Below are positions 29,576 to 39,600 of a DNA stretch of 64,000 bases, piece after piece. The notes beneath the pieces are model-generated. The model saw nothing but the letters and a program-made list of their open reading frames with translations, was not told the origin of the DNA and made no database searches. The number at the start of each line of letters is the position of its first letter. Positions within the stretch are counted from its first letter, which is position 1. Source of the DNA: Indolivaga capnocytophagoides DSM 22835. Lineage in GTDB: Bacteria; Bacteroidota; Bacteroidia; Bacteroidales; Dysgonomonadaceae. The DNA lies in NCBI RefSeq assembly GCF_000426485.1, contig NZ_AUFL01000009.1, positions 62,001-126,000 of the forward strand, read 5' to 3'. The position numbers were made by a program, and so were the translations under genes.

Positions 29576-31240
29576 ATGACTAAAATTTTTATAACTATAG
29601 GATTATTTATTTGTTTAAATAGCGTTTCTCAATCTTATAAATCAGAAGTTTGGGTGTCTGATCAGGGTAATGGAACATATAAAAATCCAGTATTATACTC
29701 TGACTATTCCGATCCAGATATTATTCGTGTTGGCGATGACTATTACATGACTGCATCCAGTTTTAGTTGTGTACCGGGCCTACCTATTCTGCATTCGAAG
29801 GATTTGATAAACTGGTCGATCATTAACTATGCTTTAAGCGATTTAAAACTGGAAGGAGTCGAACCTACCTTTTTCGATAAAGCTCAACACGGTAAAGGAG
29901 TTTGGGCTCCGTGCATACGGTATCACAATGGAGAATATATGATTTATTGGGGAGATCCCGATTTTGGTATCTATGTTGTAAAAACCAAAGATATTTTGGG
30001 TAAATGGGATAAGCCGATATTAGTACTTTCTGGCAAAGGACGCATTGATCCGAGTCCTCTGTTTGACGAAGATGGAAAAGTATATCTTACACATGCTTGG
30101 GCTGGAAGTCGTGCCCAGCTTAATAGTATAATGACCCTGTGCGAACTTGATAAAACCGGAACAAGAGTGATTAGCGAAGAATCTTTGATCTATAACGGAT
30201 TGGAAGATGGGAATCATACTACTGAAGGAGGAAAGTTTTATAAAAAAGACGGATATTATTATTTACTGGCTCCTGCCGGAGGTGTGGAAACAGGATGGCA
30301 AATCGCCTTAAGATCGAAAAATATTTATGGTCCTTATGAAATGAAGAAAGTCCTAGCTCAGGGTAATACATCGATAAATGGTCCTCATCAGGGAGGTTTG
30401 GTTGAAACCCAGACCAGAGAATGGTGGTTTCTTCATTTTCAGGATAAAGGTGCATATGGGCGCATAACCCATCTCCAACCTGTAACATGGAAAGACGGTT
30501 GGCCTGTTATGGGAATCAATGATAAAGATTATTGCGGAGAACCCGTGCAGACTTACAATAAACCAAATATCGGGAAAATTTCTCCTATATCAACACCTCA
30601 GGAAAGTGATGAATTCAATTCTTCAAAACTAGGCTTACAATGGTCATGGCATGCTAATCCACAACAGACATGGGGATATGGATCAGCTAATGGATATGTC
30701 CGTCTTTATGGTCAATACTATCCGGATAATTTTTCGAATTTTTGGGATATTCCAAACCTGTTGATGCAGAAACTTCCTGCTCCAGAATTTACTGCGACGA
30801 TGAAAGCTACTGTTGTACTTCAGAATACAGGAGATAAAGCAGGATTGATTCTTATGGGTTGGGATTACTCATACATAGCATTAATAAAAACAGATACAGG
30901 CTACGATTTAGAACAAATCATCTGTAAGGATGCTGAAGATAAACATCCGGAAGAAGAGATTCAACGTGTGAACTTGAGTGCAGCGAAACCACGCATCAGC
31001 TACAATTATAAGACTCGGCTTGAATATCTTGATTTCTACTATCGCTTGTCAATGAAGGATGGTGGCACTTGTATTTTTTCTTATAGCCTAGATGGTAAAA
31101 AATTCCAAGAGATAGGGAAACTATTCCATGCTCGACAAGGTAAGTGGATAGGTGCAAAGATGGGAATGTTTATCTTGAACAAAGAAAACAGATATCTAAA
31201 GTCTTGGATGGACGTTGACTGGTTTAGAGTAACTAAATAA
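29576..31240 (+). CDS. GH43 glycosidase with C-terminal concanavalin-like domain
   Basis: The 554-aa exported protein has the five-blade GH43 propeller with the catalytic trio visible: Asp46 (YSDPD, base), Asp158 (RIDPSP, pKa modulator) and Glu217 (TTEGG, acid). A beta-xylosidase C-terminal concanavalin-like domain follows (about 345-554, from ESDEFNSSKLGLQWSW). Members with this two-domain form are exo-acting alpha-L-arabinofuranosidases, beta-xylosidases or beta-galactosidases. It starts 16 bp after the lyase gene. Confidence 0.93.
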   Translation: MTKIFITIGLFICLNSVSQSYKSEVWVSDQGNGTYKNPVLYSDYSDPDIIRVGDDYYMTASSFSCVPGLPILHSKDLINWSIINYALSDLKLEGVEPTFFDKAQHGKGVWAPCIRYHNGEYMIYWGDPDFGIYVVKTKDILGKWDKPILVLSGKGRIDPSPLFDEDGKVYLTHAWAGSRAQLNSIMTLCELDKTGTRVISEESLIYNGLEDGNHTTEGGKFYKKDGYYYLLAPAGGVETGWQIALRSKNIYGPYEMKKVLAQGNTSINGPHQGGLVETQTREWWFLHFQDKGAYGRITHLQPVTWKDGWPVMGINDKDYCGEPVQTYNKPNIGKISPISTPQESDEFNSSKLGLQWSWHANPQQTWGYGSANGYVRLYGQYYPDNFSNFWDIPNLLMQKLPAPEFTATMKATVVLQNTGDKAGLILMGWDYSYIALIKTDTGYDLEQIICKDAEDKHPEEEIQRVNLSAAKPRISYNYKTRLEYLDFYYRLSMKDGGTCIFSYSLDGKKFQEIGKLFHARQGKWIGAKMGMFILNKENRYLKSWMDVDWFRVTK

Positions 31241-31281
31241 AGACGAATAAAAAAGGAAAAATAACTAAATAATAAAAGATT

Positions 31282-32517
31282 ATGAGATTAACTAATTTAC
31301 TGACGGTTGTACCGTTAGTTGTATTTCTTTTGTCTTGTTCGATAGAAAAAAACAACACGAAACCAGATATTGAAAAAGATCTAAACTATTGCAGCAATCA
31401 GATTACTAAAACTTTAGCCGAAATATCGGGTAAAGATATGATGCCTCGGAATATTATGGATAGTTTGAACAATTGGAAGCTGGTTCCTGTAGATATTTCC
31501 GAATGGACAGTCGGATTCTGGCCGGGCATATTATGGTATAATTACGAAAATACTCAAAATAAAAAAGATGCAGATATTGCTGTCTATTATACAGAATTAT
31601 TAAATCCATTAACTAAACTTCCAGCCTACGATCACGATTTAGGTTTTCAGATATTTTGCAGTTACGGAAACGCATATCGATTGACGGGAGATAATAAATA
31701 TAAACAAATAATTATCAATGCAGCCGATACTTTAGCAACATTATTTAATCCTAAGGTTGGAACAATTCTTTCATGGCCTCGCGAAGTTGAAAATGGCAGG
31801 TTTGCCCCGTTCAATACAATTATGGATAATATGATTAATCTGGAAATGTTATATTGGGCTGCTAGGAATGGAGGAGATAAACACTTGGCTGAAATAGCGA
31901 CCAAACATGCCGAAACTACCATGAAATATCAATTTAGGGAAGATGGAGGATGTTATCATGTCGTATTATACGACCCTGAAACAGGTGATTTTATCAAAGG
32001 TGTTACTCATCAGGGTTATGCTGACAACAGTCTTTGGGCTCGAGGTCAGGCATGGGCTATTTATGCATACACATTTGTTTATCGCGAAACGAAAGATGAA
32101 AAATTTTTACGTTTTGCGGAGAAAGTCTCTGATCTGTATTTATCAAGACTACCTAAAGATGAATACGTTCCTTATTGGGACTTTGATGATCCTGCTATAC
32201 CCAATTCGCCGAAAGACGCATCTGCGGCAGCTGTTGTAGCATCCGCTTTATTAGAATTATCGCAACTTGAAGATAATCCAACAAAAGCAGCTGAGTATAA
32301 ACAAGCATCAATAAATATGCTTATCGAATTGTCATCAGACAGGTATCAAAGTCGAGAATTGAAACCTTCTTTTTTACTACATTCCACAGGTCATTTACCA
32401 AACGGATCAGAAATTGACGCATCAATAAATTATGCCGATTATTATTATATTGAAGCTCTGATTAGATACAAAAAGATGCTACAAGGATTGAAGGTTACAG
32501 ACAATTTTAAATATTAA
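31282..32517 (+). CDS. GH88-family unsaturated glucuronyl hydrolase (lipoprotein)
   Basis: The 411-aa protein has a lipobox (FLLSC, Cys19). The (alpha/alpha)6 fold is indicated by repeated helical hairpins and by GH88 motifs: GFWPGILW, MDNMINLEMLYWA with Asp182, HQGYADNSLWARGQAWAIY and PYWDFDDPA. The family hydrates the 4,5-double bond of unsaturated uronyl residues made by lyases, releasing the uronate. It therefore pairs with the heparinase-like lyase upstream. Confidence 0.93.
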   Translation: MRLTNLLTVVPLVVFLLSCSIEKNNTKPDIEKDLNYCSNQITKTLAEISGKDMMPRNIMDSLNNWKLVPVDISEWTVGFWPGILWYNYENTQNKKDADIAVYYTELLNPLTKLPAYDHDLGFQIFCSYGNAYRLTGDNKYKQIIINAADTLATLFNPKVGTILSWPREVENGRFAPFNTIMDNMINLEMLYWAARNGGDKHLAEIATKHAETTMKYQFREDGGCYHVVLYDPETGDFIKGVTHQGYADNSLWARGQAWAIYAYTFVYRETKDEKFLRFAEKVSDLYLSRLPKDEYVPYWDFDDPAIPNSPKDASAAAVVASALLELSQLEDNPTKAAEYKQASINMLIELSSDRYQSRELKPSFLLHSTGHLPNGSEIDASINYADYYYIEALIRYKKMLQGLKVTDNFKY

Positions 32518-32535
32518 AAAAGCAGGGAATAAGTA

Positions 32536-33743
32536 ATGAAAGATAATATTTTCGAATTAAGTCTGAATGAATTAATGGATATAGCTTTATCATTCCAGAG
32601 TAAGATTAAGAAAGGGCTCGAGGAAGAGAATACACAGGTTCAATGTATTCCTATTTATATTAACCCGAATGTAAATATACAAAATGACAAGGCTTTAGTT
32701 CTGGATCTTGGAGGAACAAACTACCGGGCTGCAGTAGTAGAGTTTATTAATGGAAGACCTGTTATACATCCAATAAATGGTTATAAGAAAGACTTGTCAG
32801 TGATGAAAACTTCGGGTTACACACGAGATCAGCTGTTTAAAGAAATTTCTGATTTTATAAGTCAGCTCGATCTTGAGGAGGAAATGCCTATTGGCTATTG
32901 TTTTTCATATCCTGCTCAATCATTATCCAACGGTGATGCCTCACTTATACGATGGACTAAAGGTGTTGATATTCGCGAAATGATAGGGGAAAACGTCGGA
33001 AAACCATTATTAGACTATTTAAGAAATAACAATATCGGGCAGTTTTCGGGTATTAAAATCATAAACGACACAGTAGCCAGTTTATTTGCCGGACTTTCGA
33101 GATCAGGATACGATGCTCAAATAGGTCTAATCGTTGGCACGGGTACAAATATGGCAACATTTGTAGAAACAAATAAAGTAAAGAAATTAGATAAAAACTT
33201 TATCTCGGGAAATACATCCCAGTGAATTTGGAATCAGGAAACTTCACACCACCTCATTTAACCATGATCGATGATATTGTAGATGTTAAGTCTGATATAT
33301 TAGGAGCTCAAATATTCGAAAAAGCAGTTTCGGGGATGTATCTAGGTGAAATAGTAAAGGCTGTATTTCCAGATACTGAGTTTGAAAATAAATTTGATGC
33401 ACAAAAATTAACACAAATTATAAGCTATCCAGATATTCATAAGGTTGAATATGTAAAGGTCGCTACTAATATCTATATTCGGTCTGCCTATTTAGTTGCA
33501 GCTTCACTAGCCGGACTAATTAAGGAACTAAAAGAACAGTCTCCGTCAATAAAAAAGATTTGTATAACAGCTGAGGGAAGCTTATTTTGGAGCGAAAACA
33601 GAAAAGGCGAAAATTATAAAGAGATAGTATCAAAAGAATTATATCTTTTATTGGACTCATTGGGCTATACTGATTTAACAATTGAAATCAATAGGATTGA
33701 GAATGCAAATTTAATTGGAGCAGCTTATGCTGCTTTTGGTTAA
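32536..33743 (+). pseudogene. Hexokinase interrupted by a one-base frameshift
   Basis: The first frame (32536-33225) carries the hexokinase ATP-binding box LDLGGTNYR and the INDTVASL and GTGTNMA segments. It ends prematurely after SGNTSQ. The second frame resumes as YIPVNLESGNF (from 33213) and runs to 33743 with the C-terminal hexokinase half (EKAVSGMYLGEIVK, ITAEGSLFW). One extra A in the GGAAA run at 33208-33212 would restore a continuous product of about 402 residues, the size typical of Bacteroidetes hexokinases. It could be a true mutation, a slippage site or an assembly error. The gene closes the PUL 1 enzyme operon and would phosphorylate released hexoses in the cytoplasm. Confidence 0.85.
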
Positions 33744-33874
33744 AATATTAATTATATAATGCTTAATTTTCATCATCAATGGGCTTTGGCTATTTTCTTC
33801 TCTTTTCGCTTAAACTGCCTTATATAATATGTTCCAGTCAAGAAACGAACTACCCGGAATATAATTTAGGCTCA

Positions 33875-36229
33875 TCAAAACTTAGGCAGTTCAGCTTTAA
33901 AAGCTTGTAAGTTATAAGAAAACCTCAAAGCCACTTTTTCAAAATTATTATGATCATTAACAGAACAGAAGATTCCGAAATTTATATGATGGGTGAAGTT
34001 CACAGAATAACCAAATTCAATATGATGCTTAATCTGTGGAGTATATAGAGATTTAAAATGTACACTTTCGGTGAATGGAAATGCCTGAAAGAACGGTATT
34101 TTTTTAATCAGCAAATATTTATTCGTATAATTTATTTTAAAATCAAGCCAAAAATCATCTGTTGAAGCCTTGTAACTATCCAACAGCATATATGATGCAA
34201 AAGGAGAGCCTGCACTTACATACGAATCTGAGGCATTAAAATGGTTATAGTCTGCAAAATGGGCATTATTGCTCCCTAAAAATGTTCCGGCTTCAAAAAA
34301 ATACTGGTATGCGCTGAATATATCTAAAGTTTTTTGCCTATTGACAAATGCTTTTATTTTTCGATATCTTGAATTATCTCTTTGCCAGCGGCCAAAGGCT
34401 TCTTCGTATTCTGCCCGAAAAGTAGTTTTATTATCGGGCAAATATTCCAATCCCAGCCAATATGCTGTCTTATCAAAAACGGCATCACTGTACATATTAG
34501 GCTTTATATCTTCTTTATTGCCTAAAAGAGAAAAGTCTGTACTATTTTCCAAACCGTTCCTTTTTTGTAAAGTAAAGCCAGTTATTAGCTTTATGGTGTT
34601 ATTAAAAAAGACATCATTATTTATTTTCACGAAGTTATTTTCATAGAAAAAACTATTGTTTTTTCCCCATAAGATTGACGATAATGTGTTACCGGTTCTG
34701 TTTCCCAAGGGATTAAAGTCCGCAGATTCGGTACCGACCGATAAAATAATTTGTCCTCTGCTATAATTGCGAATAAGATCCACCCCTCCATTAAACCGAT
34801 GTCTACCGGTTAAATAATATACATAAGGATTTACCTCATAACTTCTATCCTCCCCTGTATTTAGTTTATAGTAGATATGCTGCCCTATTACGAATCCATC
34901 AACAAAGTTATACTCGGGAAGCGATAAAGATAATCCACTAAATGTTAATATTCCATTGCCCGAATTTGTACTAATCTGTTTTTTAGAAAATATTTGTTTC
35001 AATGACGATTTGTTTTTTCCCGCATTCTTTGTTTCTGAAGCAATCGAATCCTGAATAGACAAAGTATAATTGTCACTCTTGACCAGCGGAAAATGACGCC
35101 TATTAGCCCAAAAAGCAGAATCTTTTCGAAACCCCGGACTAATATATGTATCAATTGCATTAAAAGGCTTGTATTGAACAACGGGAGACTCTTTATCCAA
35201 TAGTGTTATCTGAATATATCTGTTCGTAGAATAAAGATTAAAATCTAGATTAATACCTTCTACTTTAACCTTGTTTTTGACCATTACAGTACCGGGAAGA
35301 TAAATATTCTTATCATTCACTTTCATCCAAGATACACGAATCCCATAAAACAGATTACTTATATCTATCTGTTCTATTATCCAATCATGTTCATTGATAT
35401 ACACATACCCATTAAAAAGAGCAGCATCGTCATATTTCGAACTAACTCGGATTTTACTTATAAGATCTCCTTTATCATTAACTGTTGAACCCTCATAATA
35501 ATAACGGTAGAATTTTAAAGTATTGACCGTAAACGGAGTAATAAACAACTGATCCTTTGATAAAAACAAAGCCCCTCTCATCTCATCCAGGACTTTCACA
35601 AATACCTCCGGATTTGGTATATTTCCATTGATATCATCAACCTTCCTTGTAAATTGATCAGGATATGTATATTCTGTACTATCGATATATTCAGTAAATA
35701 CATTAGAGCATGTAGCCAAAAAAGAAAAAGGAGTATACCTAATTGCTTTTCGAAGTATTGGATATACTTTTTGAGTATTGGCAGTCCCTTTCGAATATAT
35801 TTCGGCTTTTACATTCTTCAATACATTTCTGTTATATATCTCCTGTTGAACAATTTGAGCTATCTTATTTAAGCCCGATTGATCATTCTTTTTATCTTTC
35901 ACATTTTGAGGAATACTGAATATCGCTTTATCCATTATTATATCAGCCACATAAGCAGTATCTTCTTTAACCTCAAGATGAATATTTTTAGTTCTATAAC
36001 CGGGATACAGAAAATCTATATCATGTATGCCGGATGATATATTAAGCTCATAATATCCATCAGTATTGCTGAAAGCCCCTACCTTCAATGTAGATATATG
36101 AATGCTAGCAACTATAGGATTACCTTCCGTATCGGTTATTTTTCCTTTGATAACCGATGCTTCTGCGTTATTTCCTATAAACAAAACCAAAAGAATAAAT
36201 AGAGATTTTAATACACTATGTATATTCAT
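33875..36229 (-). CDS. DUF5686 / carboxypeptidase-regulatory-like outer-membrane protein
   Basis: The 784-aa protein has a signal peptide (1-24), an N-terminal carboxypeptidase-regulatory-like beta-sandwich (VIKGKITDTEGNPIVASIHI, about 25-110), and then the DUF5686 domain, whose later part reads as an outer-membrane beta-barrel with alternating aromatic strands and a C-terminal FSYNL...LPKF. It is not a SusC: there is no TonB box and no plug. Function is unknown; related proteins sit in PULs or stand alone. It lies between PUL 1 and PUL 2 and points away from the hybrid regulator. Confidence 0.85.
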   Translation of the reverse strand: MNIHSVLKSLFILLVLFIGNNAEASVIKGKITDTEGNPIVASIHISTLKVGAFSNTDGYYELNISSGIHDIDFLYPGYRTKNIHLEVKEDTAYVADIIMDKAIFSIPQNVKDKKNDQSGLNKIAQIVQQEIYNRNVLKNVKAEIYSKGTANTQKVYPILRKAIRYTPFSFLATCSNVFTEYIDSTEYTYPDQFTRKVDDINGNIPNPEVFVKVLDEMRGALFLSKDQLFITPFTVNTLKFYRYYYEGSTVNDKGDLISKIRVSSKYDDAALFNGYVYINEHDWIIEQIDISNLFYGIRVSWMKVNDKNIYLPGTVMVKNKVKVEGINLDFNLYSTNRYIQITLLDKESPVVQYKPFNAIDTYISPGFRKDSAFWANRRHFPLVKSDNYTLSIQDSIASETKNAGKNKSSLKQIFSKKQISTNSGNGILTFSGLSLSLPEYNFVDGFVIGQHIYYKLNTGEDRSYEVNPYVYYLTGRHRFNGGVDLIRNYSRGQIILSVGTESADFNPLGNRTGNTLSSILWGKNNSFFYENNFVKINNDVFFNNTIKLITGFTLQKRNGLENSTDFSLLGNKEDIKPNMYSDAVFDKTAYWLGLEYLPDNKTTFRAEYEEAFGRWQRDNSRYRKIKAFVNRQKTLDIFSAYQYFFEAGTFLGSNNAHFADYNHFNASDSYVSAGSPFASYMLLDSYKASTDDFWLDFKINYTNKYLLIKKIPFFQAFPFTESVHFKSLYTPQIKHHIEFGYSVNFTHHINFGIFCSVNDHNNFEKVALRFSYNLQAFKAELPKF

Positions 36230-36616
36230 CTACAAAAAGTCTTTAAATAACCTATAACTCCACATAAAATCAAGAAAACCCAGAGCAGAGTTAATCCGGC
36301 ATCCGGTTTGTAATGGAAATACACTTCCTCATTTTTTGTAATACGAATACAAATATTTTAATATTAAGCCTAAAACGAAACAGAAATGTACTTAAATTAA
36401 TGCAGACAAAAAGAAAACACTCATTCAGATGTATTACACTCAATATTCAGATTCTGAACTGAGAGTATTCAGATTCTCACCGAGTGAATATAGGAATAAG
36501 CTAAAAGTACAGAAAATATCAACTATCACGTATGAGATATCGTACTAGAAAGTATATTGAAATAGACTACAGGTTAAGTAAACAACGATTTGTCCTCTCT
36601 ATGTATTCAATATCTA
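36230..36616. other. Non-coding gap with 22-bp-spaced repeats
   Basis: This 387-bp gap lies between the DUF5686 gene and the stop of the hybrid regulator, both minus strand. It contains the triple repeat described separately and no ORF. Confidence 0.6.
36423..36474. repeat. Three ATTCAGAT direct repeats at exact 22-bp intervals
   Basis: ATTCAGAT occurs at 36423-36430, 36445-36452 and 36467-36474. The second and third are longer matches (TATTCAGATTCT). Spacing of 22 bp is two helical turns, as used by regulators that bind direct repeats (AraC-type, LytTR-type). The array lies about 195-245 bp upstream of the DUF5686 start. Confidence 0.65.
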
Positions 36617-39600
36617 TTACTTTATATCTGTATTCTGTTCTCTGTAATCTTTCGGTGTACATCCGTATTTCTGGGCAAAAAGCCGGAAAAATGTAGCTCT
36701 ATTGGAAAATCCCGACTTGTAAATAATCTCATCTATGGTCATTTGACTATTCAATAAAAGCTTTTTGGCAATATGCATCCGGCTCTCTTTGATCATTTCC
36801 GAAGGACTTTCGCTTCCTATCTCGTTCAACTTTCGATACATATGCCTCGGACTCATATTGAGTTCACGGGCAATAAATTGAGTCGATAATTTGGGGTCAT
36901 TTATATTTTTATTGATAATATCGAATATATCGGTTATGAATTTAATATGTTCTTTGTGAGTCAGCTTCCCCTGCTGGAGAACAAATGCACTTATTGGCGA
37001 ATCCAAATAATTTTTCAGATTCTCTTTTCCGGATAAAAGCGTTCTGACTGAGGCTTTCAGATAATCCGGATCAAAAGGTTTGCCTATATACATCTGTGCT
37101 CCTGTTGCCAGACCTTCTATTTGCTCTTCAGTAGAATGTTTTGCTGAAATCAGAATCAGAGGGATATGTGCGGTTTTCTTATCACTTTTAAAACCTTTAG
37201 CCAAAGTGATTCCATCTATTTCGGGCATCATCACATCACAGATAATAATATCGGGTTGAATTTCGAGCAGAACATCCGTAATAGTCATTGGATTATTTAC
37301 CGGAATTACATTATATTCCTCTTTGAAAATTTCGCAGATAAACCACAGTATTTCAATATCGTCTTCGATGATAAGCAATGAACGCTTAGCCTGATCAAAA
37401 GTATATTTAGGCAATTCTATTATTGTCTCATGATCAGATAGAGGCTTTATTTCGGGTAATGATTGCTTTATTTTCAGACTTTCGTCTATTTCGGTTATAT
37501 CTAATGGTGGAAGACAAACAACAAATGTTGTTTTTTCATCCATAACACTCTCAACCTCTATTGTTCCATTTAGTAACTTCACCATATTATAGGATATAGC
37601 CAATCCTAATCCATTACGCGAACTGCCTTTCGTTTTATTTTGATTCTCGAAATCATCTAATATCATATATCTATCGAAAATCTTGATCAGATTTTCTTCT
37701 TCTATCCCTTTACCCGTATTAGTTATAATAAGATACAAGTCTCCATTTTCTTCATAGACCTCTACATCTACGCATCCATGATCATAGGTATATTTAAAGG
37801 CATTGGATATGAGATTTGAAACTATCGTATATAAAAAATTCCGATCTGACTTCCATTGCAAATGACTCTGAATATCTTTCTTGAGTTTTATATTCCGTGA
37901 ATTAGCCAGATCTCCGAAAGAATCACTGATATCGGAAATAAGAACAGCTACATCTATTTCCTGTACAATGGGTAATTGATTACCGGTCTCCAGCCTTCGG
38001 AAATCTATTAAATTTTGAATAAGATCATTCATCCGCTCGGCATTACGCTGTATCAGCAATGTATTTTTTCGTATATAGTTATCAGCTCCCGAGTATGTCA
38101 ATATATGACTGCACGGACCATGTATAAGAGTTAAAGGAGTACAGAATTCATGTGCAATATTTGTAAAAAAACGAAGTTTCGATTCGTGTACTTCTTCTAT
38201 ATGTTGCTGTTGCAGCTTCCGCATTGCATTCTTTTTTTTCCTGTAATTACGTACATATATAGTTCTGATTGCAAAACCAACACATATCTGAATTAGTATA
38301 ATGTATATAAGGTATGCCCACCACGACATATACCAAGGCGGAGAGATAAGTATAGTAAGAGAGTATTCCTGACTTTCGACACCTGTCAGTTTGTTTTTAT
38401 ATTTGGCATGAAGGACATATTCTCCCGGAGGAATACTAGTAAAGAATACGGTATTGGACGAACCATTATCTATCCATTGTTTACTGAGACCTTCGAGCTG
38501 ATAATAATAATTGTAATCATTTCCATTGATATAATCGAGAGCAGTGAACGACAACGAAAAGAAATTTTGTTTATATGTAAGCTTTAGTATTTCCTGATTT
38601 TCATTTGTTACTACATAATCATGGAGATTCTCTTTATTTCCGAAAATAAATAAATCACCGAAGTATATAGGCGGCGAAAATTCTTGCTGAGGCAGACCTG
38701 TTTCAGAAATTACAATAAAACCATTAATACCGCCAAAATACATATTATTTGTTTTGCTGTCTTTGAATGCAGCACCATCACTAAATTCTGTTATTTGGAG
38801 TCCATTATGCTGATTATAAGTTTGGAAAGTATTCAACATTGTATTGAATTTTACTATCCCCCGGTTAGTACTAAGCCAAAGATTATCATCAGCATCTGAC
38901 AAAATTGTATGAACAGTATTATTGGGCAGTCCATCACGTTGATTTAGTAGTTGGGATATGCCGTCGGGACTTTGCTTAACTAGCCCAAAACTCGTTCCGA
39001 ACCAGATATTATTATGGGAATCCCGCTGTATTGCATATATATCATTTACAGTCTGATTAGTACACAGATTATCGAAATTAACATTATGAAGTTTATTCTC
39101 ATCCGGTGTAACAAAATAAGCCCCATATCCTCTGTTTCCAAACCATATTTTAGAATTGTCCGGATCTTTATATATCGAGAAAAAATAATTATAAAAATCA
39201 CTGCCATCATAAATAGTCAACCTCTCAGCCTTTGTTACTAAGGGTATGTTATTATTCCATTTCAGATGAGCTTTAATAATACCCGTTCCCACGGTAGAGA
39301 TCCAGAGAGTAGAATCGTTCAGTTCACATATTCCATGTATATATTTTACAGGCTGTCCTCCTGCCTGGAAATGCAGAGTATTGACCTTCTTTTCAGAAAA
39401 TGAATAATAATTCAGCCCCAGTTCAGCACCTATCCACAAAAGATTATGCCTGCTCTTCTCAAAGCTGTAAATTGAATTGTCTGTTAAGCTGCTGTTCTCT
39501 GCATTAATATATTCGATATTTTCTTTCGAGAAATTTTTATCTATAGAGAAATTATTAATAAGAGCGATCCCATCACCTTTAGTCCCTACCCAGAGGCCAT

